Counted from the first letter of the stretch, positions 18,787-28,323 are shown. The stretch is 64,000 bases of DNA from Bacillus vallismortis (GCF_040784915.1 NZ_CP160797.1:635001-699000), one strand, 5' to 3'. Made by a program: numbers and translations. The notes: generated by a model from the sequence alone, not told the origin.

Positions 18787-21700
18787 TTGAGTGAGCATCT
18801 TACACATGCAGTTGGGAAAGTTCATTGCGGACATAATGATGGTACCTTATTTCTTATTGGGCCCAATCTAGCTATTACAGCTTTCCATGTAGTAGATAGT
18901 GCAATAAGGTATGGAGAAGAAATTGAAATTGATTTTCCTATTTTAAATTGTGATGGTATCAATGCTAGTGTTCTTTTTCCTAAATCTATTGAAAACACCG
19001 ATATACCTGATATTGCATTATTAGAACTCTCTAGTTCGTTAGAAATTAATCCATTAAAATTAGCTAGTCTAAATTTAGACGAGGGCATTGAGTGGACCTC
19101 TTTTGGTTATCCAGTTACTAAAGAAGAGATGGGGCAAGTTTTTAAAGGAACAGTAGCACAAGCACAAATTAATAGAAAGAGTTTGCAGTATGATATAGAT
19201 TTATTCTGCACTGTACCCAACCTAAGTGATATAAATTTTAGTGCAAAAGGTGCATCAGGATCTCCAATAGTAATTGGTGAGTACGTAGTAGGAGTTTTAA
19301 CTGATGTTATGCCAGGGTCAACAATTGGGATGGTTGATTTAAAAAATATTCAATCTCTACTTGGTGAGTATGATATAAATATGCCTTTTCTCGGAGATTT
19401 TGGAAAATATCAACCTGATATTAGAAAGCTTAAGGATTATTCCAGAATGGTTGCAGAAAGTAACTCTGATTATTCTAGATTATGGGTTAATCGAGAGGAA
19501 ATAAAAATACATAGAGAATGTGTTAATGTAATTCAGCATAAAGCTGAAAGTGGGTCATTATTAGTTATAGGTGAGCCTGGTTCTGGTAAATCAGGAGCTT
19601 TATGTGATCTTGTAATAAATTTAATTGAGGATCAGTGTGATGTAATTTTTCTGGACGTGGGACTTATTAGCGCTGAAGGCATGGGCTCTCTCCGGAATGA
19701 ATTAGGACTTACAGTCGACTTAAATCAGGTACTTGAAAATTGGTTAGGGGATAATACAGGTTACGTGGTGATAGATGCATTAGATGCAGCAAGGTCAGAG
19801 AAATCTGCTCAAACTTTAAGAAGTCTTATCTCAAGAGTAAAACGAACATCTGGGAGATGGCGAGTAGTTGCTTCTGTGCGAAAATTTGACTTGCGTCATG
19901 ATAATGAACTTCGAAGGTTGTTTCAAGGACATTTAGATACCGAGTTTCAAGATCCTGAATTGGCTATGTTAAGGCACATTCAAATTCCTTTATTTAATGA
20001 AGAGGAAATTTCGGAAATTGGAAATTTAGCACCTGTGATTAATAGTTTATTAGAGGAAGCAAATGAAACAATGAGAGAATTAATCTGTTCTCCTTTTAAT
20101 TTAAGAATAATAGGAGAATTGTTAGAAGAGGGAGTTCAAGAAAGTGAATTGGTTCCGATTCAAACACAGAGGGAGTTACTTGATCGTTATTGGTCTTACA
20201 GAATTATCCGCAGGGATGGCCAGCGAGATGCACGGGAATTCCTGCTAACTAAAACAGTGAAAGTAATGGTAGCTTCAAGAACTCTTAAGGTAGCACGCAA
20301 CCTAGTGGTTGATGCAAGTACTAGCAATGCATTACATGATTTGTTAAGTACTAATGTATTAATTGAATGGCAGCCACCTAATACAAGAATGCCTGATAGT
20401 TCAATTATTTCTTTTTCACATCACATTTTATTTGATTTTGCGGTTCACCGACTAATGTTACAAGGTGATCATGAAAAGGTTGTAAACTTATTGGTAGAAA
20501 ATCCAGAGCTTGTTTTAATAATTCGTCCTAGCCTTGTGCACCGTTTTGCTGATTTGTGGATGTTAAACGGATCGCATGATAATTTTTGGGATCTAATTTT
20601 TCGTTTAATAGAAAAAGAACAAATTCCTCAAGTTGCGAAGCTAATTGGACCATCTATAGCAGTGGAACTGGCGAATACAATTGGTGATTTTAAACTTTTA
20701 TTTCAGAAACTTGATGATCAAGATGTCAATTCAAGAGTAGTGGCAGAAGAAGCATTGAGCCATTTAATTGGGGGATTTGTTGCTTCAAGATCAGAACCTT
20801 TAAAGAATGAAATATTAGAGGTATGGAGTGAAATAGCCGAACAATTAAGCAAAGAACATACTTCTTCTTCAAAAAAAGTTTTGTATTTATTACATGTTCT
20901 TTTAAAAGCTCTTTGCGAAATCAAAGGTTACTTTAATGAAAATTACATTAGCAACCTTGGAATTGCAGCTAGGCGTCTTTTGGAAAAAGGTTATGAAGAT
21001 CCGGAATATGAATGGATGATAGATTCATTAATTACATGTGTATGTAAAACTTTTTCAAGCGACGGAGTGGATTCTGAAAGGTTGCTTAAAGGGTTTCTTA
21101 CTCTTGAGAGGATCAGAGAAAAAGGATATAAAGAAATTCCTGTCATTGCTAGAGAACTTCCTATGCTATATAAGTATTCACCCTCATTTGTAAAGGAAGT
21201 TTATTGCATTGCATTTTTGCATGAGGAAAGTAGTGATCAGGTTACATCTTTAGGGAGAAGTCAAATTCTTCCCCTCCAATCAAATAGACGTCAAGATTAT
21301 AGACATGCTTTATGGCAATTGTCAGAGGACTATCCGGATTATCTAAAAGAGGCACCTTTTCAAGCAGTGTTGGCTTTAATGAAGGTTATAGAGAATTATA
21401 TATTGCGTAAACATTCAAATAATACAACGGAAAAAGAGCTTTCCTTCGAGTTTAATGAAGAAAAGGCAATTATTTATTCTGACCTTAGTTATATTTGGGA
21501 TTCTGGAAGTTACCGTGAAGATGAACAGATTAAAATGCTAGATTCTTTTCAAGAATATATGATAAAACTTGGCAAAGACTATAATCAAACTAAGCTTCGT
21601 CAGGGTTTATTAAAATTAATAATTAAACATAATAAAACTGCTGTGATATGGCGTCGTCTAATAATAGCTGGCTTGTGTTGTCCGGAATCGTTAGGGTTAG

Positions 21701-23568
21701 AAATTCGTGAAATAGCCTGGGCAACGCCTATTCTAATAAGTAATGATACCTGCAAAGAGATTGGAGACTATATTACTGTAATTTATCCTTTTATATCAGA
21801 AGGGGACCGTAAAAAAATTGAAAACGCTATACTATCAATGCCAAAACATGGCTTCACAAAAAATAAGGAAGTAATACATCATAAGATGAGCAAATTAATT
21901 GGGTGTCTTCCTTCCGAGCTCATAGAAAGTGAAAAGGCGAAGCAATTTGTTCAGAAAGAATCTCAGAAAACGAACGGTGGCAGCTTACCTCCTAATAAGC
22001 CATTATTTGAATTATTAGAGTGGGAAGAAAGCATGCCTATTAATGAAAATGATTGGTTAAGAGAACAAGGGATATCTATAGAAGAAGAACAAAATCAAAC
22101 AATTCAGAGTTTGAGATTACCTATAAAAGAATTTGTGGAGACGTATTCAAGTTCAGGAATTTCTTTCGAAAATGTCGAAGAGATAATGCCCACTTTACAT
22201 AAATTAAAGAGCTCATTAGATAAAGCAGAGGAGTCGGGTGTTCATTTAAGGTTATTAGAACACGCTTGGGATAATTTAACCAATGCATGTTCTATTATTG
22301 CGAAACAAGAAGAAATAGTAGCGAATCAGGAGATTTGTGAGTTCATAAAAGTTGTTATTGTTATAAGTTCACAGAATACAAATCCGGTTTTACATCCTGA
22401 GGAAGAAGAAAGGTTCGAAGGATCAATAAGTTGGGCAATACCTGCACCTAGAATCCAAGCAGCAATCGGTATAAACAACATAGCTAAGTACGAAAAGTAT
22501 ATGGATAAAGATATTGAGAATACCATTAAATGCCTAAGTAAAGACCTAGTACCGGCTGTTCGTTTTAATTTAGCTAGAAAGCTCGGCTTATTACACAAAA
22601 ATCATGAGGTTTTTATGTGGGAGATGGTTAGACAATTTGCACAAAATGAACGAAGCTATGCAGTATTAAAAGGGCTTATTGTATCATGCATAACACCCTT
22701 ACTTTATAAAAATCCAGAGAAAGCAACTGATTTGCTGATACAGATATATAACAGGGTATTAGAAGAGGATAAGGCAGAAGACTTGCGAAATACATGTGTA
22801 ACAAGTTTCCTAAATCTATTTCTTAATAAAGAAGAAGTAAATTCACGGGATGTTATTTATAAAATTATTGAAACTCCTACACTCTATTCAAGCGAGAATC
22901 TTCATCTAACTTATAATTTAAGAGAGTTATTAGTTATAGGTTCCGTAGAAGAACCTAACGAAAAACATACCTTGATACGTAAAAAATCATGGGAGCTATT
23001 AGAATTGATTGTAAGTAATTCTTTAAAGGAATTTCAATATTTACAGTCAGTATATAAAGAAAATGGTGAATTTAACGAGCTTGAACAAGAACAAATAAGG
23101 CATTTAGCTAAAATTGCAGATAGTGCATGTAAACAAATCTACTTTGCATCTAACGCTCATGATAAAAAGAAAAACCAAGAAGAAAGTAATCCATCTACTG
23201 CTTTTCATAAACGCTTTTTAGAAGAAGCAAGTGATGTCTTGAATTTACTTAGTCATTTTGGTCTTCCGCCAGTTACTCATCATTTGTTAGAAACCCTAGA
23301 ATTCCTTGCACCACTAGATCCTTGTGCTGTTTTTAAGCAAATCGGTAATGTAGTTTTATTAGGCGAAGAAGGTGGATACCAGTTTGAGTCACTAGGAGTG
23401 GGCTTAATTATAAGGCTAATTGAACTATATTTAACAGAGTTTCGTTCAATTTTTATTGAAGATAGTAGTAACCACCAGATTCTCCTATCAATTTTAGATG
23501 TTTTTGTTACAGCGGGTTGGCCTGAAGCACGTAGAATAACATTCCGACTTGATCAATTATTTAGATGA
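18787..23568 (+). CDS. Trypsin-like protease / STAND NTPase with long helical repeat domain (Avs1-like)
   Basis: A 1593-residue protein. Residues 1-200 are a trypsin-like serine protease with an intact triad: H34 in ITAFHVV, D75 in PDIALLEL and S157 in GASGSPI. A P-loop STAND/NACHT-like NTPase follows: GEPGSGKS (262-269) and Walker B VVIDALDAA (328-336), then arginine-rich VASVRKFDLRHD. The remaining thousand or so residues look like helical repeats, the usual sensor part of STAND proteins. The start is TTG 18787 with AGGGGGA before it. STAND proteins with an N-terminal effector and C-terminal sensor include the Avs phage-protein receptors; I infer phage detection followed by proteolysis. There are no frame breaks. 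Confidence 0.8.
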   Translation: MSEHLTHAVGKVHCGHNDGTLFLIGPNLAITAFHVVDSAIRYGEEIEIDFPILNCDGINASVLFPKSIENTDIPDIALLELSSSLEINPLKLASLNLDEGIEWTSFGYPVTKEEMGQVFKGTVAQAQINRKSLQYDIDLFCTVPNLSDINFSAKGASGSPIVIGEYVVGVLTDVMPGSTIGMVDLKNIQSLLGEYDINMPFLGDFGKYQPDIRKLKDYSRMVAESNSDYSRLWVNREEIKIHRECVNVIQHKAESGSLLVIGEPGSGKSGALCDLVINLIEDQCDVIFLDVGLISAEGMGSLRNELGLTVDLNQVLENWLGDNTGYVVIDALDAARSEKSAQTLRSLISRVKRTSGRWRVVASVRKFDLRHDNELRRLFQGHLDTEFQDPELAMLRHIQIPLFNEEEISEIGNLAPVINSLLEEANETMRELICSPFNLRIIGELLEEGVQESELVPIQTQRELLDRYWSYRIIRRDGQRDAREFLLTKTVKVMVASRTLKVARNLVVDASTSNALHDLLSTNVLIEWQPPNTRMPDSSIISFSHHILFDFAVHRLMLQGDHEKVVNLLVENPELVLIIRPSLVHRFADLWMLNGSHDNFWDLIFRLIEKEQIPQVAKLIGPSIAVELANTIGDFKLLFQKLDDQDVNSRVVAEEALSHLIGGFVASRSEPLKNEILEVWSEIAEQLSKEHTSSSKKVLYLLHVLLKALCEIKGYFNENYISNLGIAARRLLEKGYEDPEYEWMIDSLITCVCKTFSSDGVDSERLLKGFLTLERIREKGYKEIPVIARELPMLYKYSPSFVKEVYCIAFLHEESSDQVTSLGRSQILPLQSNRRQDYRHALWQLSEDYPDYLKEAPFQAVLALMKVIENYILRKHSNNTTEKELSFEFNEEKAIIYSDLSYIWDSGSYREDEQIKMLDSFQEYMIKLGKDYNQTKLRQGLLKLIIKHNKTAVIWRRLIIAGLCCPESLGLEIREIAWATPILISNDTCKEIGDYITVIYPFISEGDRKKIENAILSMPKHGFTKNKEVIHHKMSKLIGCLPSELIESEKAKQFVQKESQKTNGGSLPPNKPLFELLEWEESMPINENDWLREQGISIEEEQNQTIQSLRLPIKEFVETYSSSGISFENVEEIMPTLHKLKSSLDKAEESGVHLRLLEHAWDNLTNACSIIAKQEEIVANQEICEFIKVVIVISSQNTNPVLHPEEEERFEGSISWAIPAPRIQAAIGINNIAKYEKYMDKDIENTIKCLSKDLVPAVRFNLARKLGLLHKNHEVFMWEMVRQFAQNERSYAVLKGLIVSCITPLLYKNPEKATDLLIQIYNRVLEEDKAEDLRNTCVTSFLNLFLNKEEVNSRDVIYKIIETPTLYSSENLHLTYNLRELLVIGSVEEPNEKHTLIRKKSWELLELIVSNSLKEFQYLQSVYKENGEFNELEQEQIRHLAKIADSACKQIYFASNAHDKKKNQEESNPSTAFHKRFLEEASDVLNLLSHFGLPPVTHHLLETLEFLAPLDPCAVFKQIGNVVLLGEEGGYQFESLGVGLIIRLIELYLTEFRSIFIEDSSNHQILLSILDVFVTAGWPEARRITFRLDQLFR

Positions 23569-23645
23569 TAGAAGGCAATGTGTTAACAAAATTTTAAATC
23601 TAAATTAAAATGATAAAAATATATTAATTATTGAGGAGAAGCTGC

Positions 23646-24769
23646 TTGGTTACGAGAGAGTATAATTGTAAAGAGATAAGCGACCTATACGCCACTGAAC
23701 TTAAACGGTTAAACGAGCATTTTCAATTGCCTGGTATCTATTTTTAAAAAGATAAAGAGGATCAAATTATATACATTGGTATGGCGAATGATAGCTTGTC
23801 GACAAGGGTACAACAACATATCAATGGTGAGGATAAAGCGACTTTTAATTGCAGAAAGTTTATATATAAAATAGATCTCTTATTATTTGATGATCCATCC
23901 GAAAATTTTAATAGGATAGGTGCTTTAGAATATGATCTTATAGCAACATATGATCCACCATGTATAAGTATACAAGTCGTCAGTATAACGATGTCTTAGT
24001 GAAACAGGCAGTTGATAATTATCTTAATACTGTAGATCCAAAATTGAAAAGAGATAATTGGACTCCTTATGAAAAATTTGCCTTTATTAAGGGGATTTCT
24101 ATACCAGATGCAGTAATGATTGCAGCTGCTCAATTTGAGTTTGGGACTGATATGTCTCTTGTAAATGCAAAACTAAATACAAATGACTGGTTAAAAGATT
24201 TGAGAAAAAATTTTATTTCACAAATGGGTAGAAATCAGAATAGCGAGGATGAAGTTATTTCAGCTGCTTGGGAAGTTGTTCATAGTTATTATGGTGGTGA
24301 ACATCAGCAAGGAGTAGCTATGCAAAAGCTGTTGAGTAAGGATAATGAATATAAAAATAAACTATCCATGATAATTAAGAGTGAAATTGTTAGAGATGAA
24401 GCTTTATATAATTTAGACAAGCCAGCTAGATATTTTGATATAGATATTTCTGATAGTGTTGAAAAGAAGGAGGTATATAATAATCCTGAAGATTTATTCG
24501 AGCAGAAATATAAAAAACTACTAGAATCAGGGGATTATTACAAGTTTGATATTGTATCTAATCAAAGGATTGATGTAGTAGGACCATTCACTCTCGAGTT
24601 TCTTCAAAAAAATGCTAGCGGAAGATACACAGAACCATTTAAGGATCCATATGGTGAGGTGATTTGGGCTTGCTTGAGCGAGAAAGAAATACTAAAAATA
24701 TCAAGGATCATGAATAGAGACGATAACGGACTTGTATCAACTGACTTTGACTACAATTTTTCCGTGTAG
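23646..24769 (+). pseudogene. GIY-YIG nuclease with extra C-terminal domain, broken by a stop and a frameshift
   Basis: From TTG 23646 (GAGGAG upstream) the frame reads KRLNEHFQLPGIYF, then TAA at 23745, then in the same frame DQIIYIGMANDSLSTRVQQHI, a clear GIY-YIG core (GIYF plus YIGM). This frame runs to 23999. A different frame from about 23960 continues for 270 residues (NKLSMIIKSEIVRDE and so on) with no recognisable domain except a possible nucleic-acid-type end. Joining TYDPP to MYKYTSRQYNDVL across a frameshift near 23958 gives a sensible single protein. Two lesions mean it is inactive, although the 269-residue C-terminal part could still be made alone. Confidence 0.65.
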
Positions 24770-24956
24770 AATATTGTTTCCCCATAGGTGTAGAAAGAAA
24801 TTATGAGGGGCGTTGTAAAGTTATGTCTCCGTCCCTCTATACCTCGTTTTTTCGTTATTTAGCTCTTTCCTTGAGGAATTCATAGGGGGATATACATGGG
24901 AAAAGCATCTCGGTTTATGATACACTCTAATTATGGAAGAGCGTGAGGTGAAAGTA

Positions 24957-25655
24957 TTGAGAGACGAGAATAAGATATACTTTCCGGAAAAGAAGATTTA
25001 TTTAATGGATCAGCACAAATGGGCATTTTATATATGGGAATTAGCAAGAGAAAAAGGATTAATTAAGCCTAATGCTACCCTTTTTCATGTGGACGCCCAT
25101 CTAGATGATCTCCCTTTTGTTTTAGAGGATATTCCAGAATACATAAATATTACCGGCATAGAAAACTTGAAAGCCTTTACTGATAAACATCTAAACATAG
25201 ATACGTTCATCTGGCCGGCATTTGGTCGTGAAACAATCAACAATATTATCTACGTTTCTAATTTTTCAGGTAGTAAACCTTTCGAGGACTGGACCAGAGA
25301 ACATGTAGAGGGACGCATTTACGAGGGTATTAGAGTTCACTCTATTCAGGAATTAAAAGAATCAATTTTCCTGGGGGGAGTAGAACCATATATTCAGGAT
25401 AACTCTCTTATACTCAATCTCGATTTGGACTTCTTTAACGAAGAAGAGTTTTACGATCGTGGTCCACAATTAAAGTCAGATCAAGAAGTAGCAGAATCTT
25501 TAACTTACCTCAAGAATTTAAAGGATTGGGATTTGATTACAATTTCATTATCTCCTGAGCATTGTGGCGGAGAAGAAGCATGTAATCACTTGTTTCAACT
25601 ATTCCTAAATGTTTTTGAACTCGATTTAAAGAAAGGGATATCATGGGATAAATAA
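24957..25655 (+). CDS. UPF0489-family protein (arginase-like fold)
   Basis: A protein of about 232 residues that matches the UPF0489 family: MDQHKWAFYIWELA, HVDAHLDDLPF, LILNLDLDFFNEE and TISLSPEHCGGEEA. The D-x-H and D-x-D motifs resemble the metal sites of ureohydrolases (arginase fold), so it may be a metal-dependent amidohydrolase; I know of no proven activity. An in-frame ATG lies at 24933, but GAGGTGA (24945-24951) sits properly before TTG 24957, which I prefer. A strong terminator follows. It is the last intact gene before the right attachment site. Confidence 0.65.
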   Translation: MRDENKIYFPEKKIYLMDQHKWAFYIWELAREKGLIKPNATLFHVDAHLDDLPFVLEDIPEYINITGIENLKAFTDKHLNIDTFIWPAFGRETINNIIYVSNFSGSKPFEDWTREHVEGRIYEGIRVHSIQELKESIFLGGVEPYIQDNSLILNLDLDFFNEEEFYDRGPQLKSDQEVAESLTYLKNLKDWDLITISLSPEHCGGEEACNHLFQLFLNVFELDLKKGISWDK

Positions 25656-25684
25656 AAACACATAAGAGCTTATGCGTTTTTTGT
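25654..25684 (+). terminator. Terminator after the UPF0489 gene
   Basis: AAAACaCATAAG pairs with CTTATGcGTTTT around AG, followed by TTTTTT. Confidence 0.8.
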
Positions 25685-26009
25685 TTTAATTTTCGATTGA
25701 TGCTTCAATTTTTCCAGATATATACCACTTACTTGTCATACAGTGGTTGTGAATATGTTATATGTTTTCTGTATAAAAGCTGAAGAATATAACACATTCA
25801 TTTGAAATGTAAATAAATTTTTCTTAATTGAGATATCTTTTATTCAACCTTTTGAGTTAGTGAAATGAAAAACTATCCCTGATTGTATTGTCCTCGCATT
25901 TGTCCTCCTGTAAGTTTAAAACTATTTATGGAGATTTAATATAAACAATGCATTTCCTTAACAAAATAATAATTTTTAAATCAGTTTTTCTTTATTTTCT
26001 GTCCGAATA
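25685..26009. other. Right-end non-coding segment of the island
   Basis: AT-rich DNA with stops in all frames between the last gene and attR. It contains the paired TTGTCCTC repeats described separately; I see nothing else in it. Confidence 0.5.
25888..25907. repeat. Paired TTGTCCTC repeats, right end
   Basis: TTGTCCTC at 25888-25895 and 25900-25907, 12 bases apart, matching the pair at 10697-10716. Likely arm-type sites for the island's integrase. Confidence 0.6.
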
Positions 26010-26027
26010 ATGGGCGGCATGATGTAA
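26010..26027 (+). repeat. Right attachment site (attR), copy of the groEL 3' end
   Basis: Exact 18-bp copy of 10626-10643, including the groEL stop codon, but with no groEL coding sequence before it. It marks the right junction of the island with the ancestral chromosome. Confidence 0.85.
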
Positions 26028-26028
26028 A

Positions 26029-26066
26029 ACCGACAAAAAACCTTTGATTTACAAGGGTTTGTCGGC
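26029..26066 (+). terminator. Hairpin after attR, probably the ancestral groEL 3' hairpin
   Basis: CCGACAAA pairs with TTTGTCGG and CCTTTG with CAAGGG, with an AAA bulge. No T-run follows. Its place directly after the groEL-end copy suggests it was the hairpin downstream of groEL before the island inserted. Confidence 0.5.
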
Positions 26067-26078
26067 AATAGACGTCAT

Positions 26079-26098
26079 TTTTGATGCTCTTTTGATGC
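26079..26098. repeat. Paired TTTTGATGC repeats
   Basis: TTTTGATGC at 26079-26087 and 26090-26098, 11 bases apart. Their form mirrors the TTGTCCTC pairs and they may be arm sites of a different integrase, the relic of a second element at the same site. Confidence 0.45.
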
Positions 26099-26114
26099 CA
26101 TTTATAAATTTCCG

Positions 26115-26157
26115 AGGCTTCTCATAAGTTCATTGAACTTATGAGAGGCTTTTTTTC
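26115..26157 (+). terminator. Strong intrinsic terminator
   Basis: CTCATAAGTTCA and TGAACTTATGAG form a perfect 12-bp stem around one base, extended by GGCTT/AGGCT, with a T-run at the 3' side. No gene precedes it directly, so the gene it served may have been lost. Confidence 0.85.
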
Positions 26158-26550
26158 TGTCTTTTGTGGTTTGATTTTTTCAGCACTGTTCTATATCGAT
26201 TTTCAATAGTTTTGATAAATGGTAGGTAACCCCGATATGGACTATTCAATATCGTCTTTACCGGCTCAGGTTCCTGCTTACGTCTTCTTTGACAAACGGC
26301 TTACTGTAACTTCAGTAAACTGCGTTTCTGTTATGATTATAAAAAGGTTTCAAAATTATTTGTCCAAACTTTTGTTACCTCTCTCTCTATTGCAGACAGG
26401 AGACCATATTGGTATACTGTCGTACGATAAAAAAAGACCCAGTTATCTAAATAGTGCCACCAATACTCTTAGACGGTTTCCCCGAGGAAAGCCCTATCAA
26501 AGAGAAATTCTGTTAAAATGTCTATTTGTGTTGCTTTTTTTAGCTACTAA
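26158..26550. other. Non-coding stretch between attR debris and the hydrolase gene
   Basis: An open frame exists at 26219-26596 (125 codons) but it has no ribosome binding site and its sequence looks random, so I do not call it. AACGG..TTACTG and CAGTAA..CTGCGTT near 26295-26325 form a loose inverted repeat. No family is recognised. Confidence 0.4.
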
Positions 26551-26590
26551 AAACGATGTTTTCCTTGAAAATAAGGAAATCGTCTTTTTA
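26551..26590 (+). terminator. Terminator of a lost upstream gene
   Basis: ACGATgTTTTCCTT pairs with AAGGAAATCGT, followed by CTTTTT. It is not placed to serve any gene still present. Confidence 0.65.
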
Positions 26591-26766
26591 TGTTAAATAG
26601 TAAGAGTGACAGAATAATGACATCTGATCCCCAAAAATCACCTATCAGTGGAGTTGAATTCTTCCAACAACATCTTGATAAAATCTGTCCCGACTCTATG
26701 GAGACAGACAACCCAATTACCAGCTCTGATATTAGTTTTTTTATGATGATCAAGGAGGATTTAATA

Positions 26767-27759
26767 GTGCGTTTTTCAGAAATGATAGATCGTCTGGCTT
26801 TATATGATTTACACAGAAAAAGAAGCAAACATAAACATTTTTCTGCTGCTTTTAAAGCTGATGCAGACGATAGAGAGGTATTTTACAGTGCAAATATAGG
26901 TCATGTTTCAATTGATTTGAATGAATCTAAAAAAAATTATAGGGTTGGAACATTTAGTTATGAATCCTTGATTCAAACTGGGAATCTTGTTAATGATTCT
27001 TTAGAAGGGGAGGTTTTTTTAAATAAAAATGATATAGATCAACCCAATGTCATCTTTGTACACGGTTGGCGCATGAATTCGTACGATAGAATCAAAAAAA
27101 TATTTCATAATCGTATAATGAACGATTTAGGCTGGAACATGTATTATTATTCTCTTCCATACCATTTTGAAAGAGAACCGGAAAATTCACTATATAGTGG
27201 CGAATTGATGATTAGTGCAAATATTGATCGTACAATTGAATCGACAAGACAGGCCGTTGTAGATTTACGAGCGTTAATTCATTGGATAAAAGCAAATAAA
27301 AAAGGCCCTGTTATCATAGTGGGAGTAAGCTTAGGAGGATGGATTACTAATCTAATTGCTACCCTAGAATCTCAAATTGATGTAATGGTATCAATCTTTT
27401 ATGCCAATCGCCTTTCTTATTCGATATGGAACACGATCCCAGGTAAATACATAAGGGAAGAATTAGAACAAAATGGTGTGATCTATGAAGATTTAATAAA
27501 ATATTGGAATATCACAGATCCTAGTCAAGCCTTGCCGAAAGTTAATAAAGATAACATGCTGCTGATTTCTGCTAAATACGATCAATATATTGACTTAAAA
27601 GATGCAGATTATTTATGGGAAAGTTGGGGGAAACCCACAAGATGTGTCTACAATTGTGGTCATTCCGGTATTGTTCTTTGTCGCAAAAAGTTAGCAAATG
27701 ATACACTTTCCTTTATAAAAGAAAGAATATATAAGGAAACTAGTTCAGTACATTTGTAG
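26767..27759 (+). CDS. Alpha/beta hydrolase, ABHD18-like
   Basis: A 330-residue alpha/beta-hydrolase. FVHGWRMNS is the oxyanion-hole segment, GVSLGGWI (G-x-S-x-G) the nucleophile elbow, and YDQYIDLKDADYLW plus CGHSGIVL the acid and histidine regions. The long insert with YYYSLPYHFER resembles the ABHD18/DUF2048 group. The frame is open from ATG 26590, but AAGGAGG at 26752-26758 lies 8 bases before GTG 26767 while 26590 has no ribosome binding site, so GTG 26767 is chosen. It lies outside the 18-bp repeats, in a segment that looks like the remains of a second element. Substrate unknown. Confidence 0.7.
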   Translation: MRFSEMIDRLALYDLHRKRSKHKHFSAAFKADADDREVFYSANIGHVSIDLNESKKNYRVGTFSYESLIQTGNLVNDSLEGEVFLNKNDIDQPNVIFVHGWRMNSYDRIKKIFHNRIMNDLGWNMYYYSLPYHFEREPENSLYSGELMISANIDRTIESTRQAVVDLRALIHWIKANKKGPVIIVGVSLGGWITNLIATLESQIDVMVSIFYANRLSYSIWNTIPGKYIREELEQNGVIYEDLIKYWNITDPSQALPKVNKDNMLLISAKYDQYIDLKDADYLWESWGKPTRCVYNCGHSGIVLCRKKLANDTLSFIKERIYKETSSVHL

Positions 27760-28033
27760 ACTTTAAATGAAAGCAATTTCTTAATAAAGATACCAAGTAA
27801 TACTACCTTTTTTATATTAATAATTTTATAAAAGTCAAAAAGTCCCTTCGGTAAATGATGAGGCTTTCTCATCGACCGATATAACTATTCTCCAAAAATG
27901 AAAGCACCTGTCTGATACAAAGGTGTGCTCACCTGCTATTTAGAGCACGGCGATGCTGCAGAAAGTTGCTGGTTTGTAGCGGCTTACGACTGCGAGCATA
28001 TCCATAGGGTAACCCCCTGAAATATTATCAATT
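27760..28033. other. Non-coding stretch before the integrase remnant
   Basis: Stops in all frames. Part of 27900-28020 may be more degraded integrase sequence, but I cannot align it by eye. Confidence 0.35.
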
Positions 28034-28225
28034 CAGGCATACAGACAGTTAAACAGAGCTGCTGAAATGGTTGGTATTCCGGAGGGGATCCGGAACCAAT
28101 ACCATGCGAAAAACTTTCGGCTATTGGCATTACTAGCAGTTTAGGACGTGGCTCAGCTTCAAATGATTTTAAACCATGTATACCCGGAAATAACTCTTAA
28201 GGATCACGAAAAAAAGATATAAGCA
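28034..28225 (+). pseudogene. Tyrosine recombinase remnant, C-terminal part with frameshifts
   Basis: Three frames together read like an integrase C-terminus: QAYRQLNRAAEMVGIPEGI, then TMRKTFGYWHY (the H/T-x-x-R box region), then DVAQLQMILNHVYPEITL. The order matches the usual pattern of the R-H-x-x-R catalytic segment followed by the final helix. At least two frameshifts separate the parts and the 5' portion is missing. It is a different sequence from the integrase remnant at 10759, so it comes from another element that once sat between groEL and ydjE. Confidence 0.65.
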
Positions 28226-28286
28226 CATAACCTCTGAGCTGGAACAAGATCTTCAAGCTAAATATATATATAATTTGTAATATTCA

Positions 28287-28323
28287 ATGTAAACGCTTGT
28301 ATTTATGGCAGAAAGTAATATAC
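28287..28323 (+). promoter_or_regulatory. ydjE promoter with overlapping cre-like site
   Basis: TTGTAT (28296-28301), 16-base spacer, TATACT (28318-28323). TGTAAACGCTTGTA (28287-28300) matches the CcpA cre consensus except near its right end and overlaps the -35 box, so catabolite repression is likely. Confidence 0.55.

Noticed and set aside
26219-26596. 125-codon open frame on the plus strand
   Set aside because: No ribosome binding site, composition looks random, and it runs through an intrinsic terminator hairpin at its 3' end.
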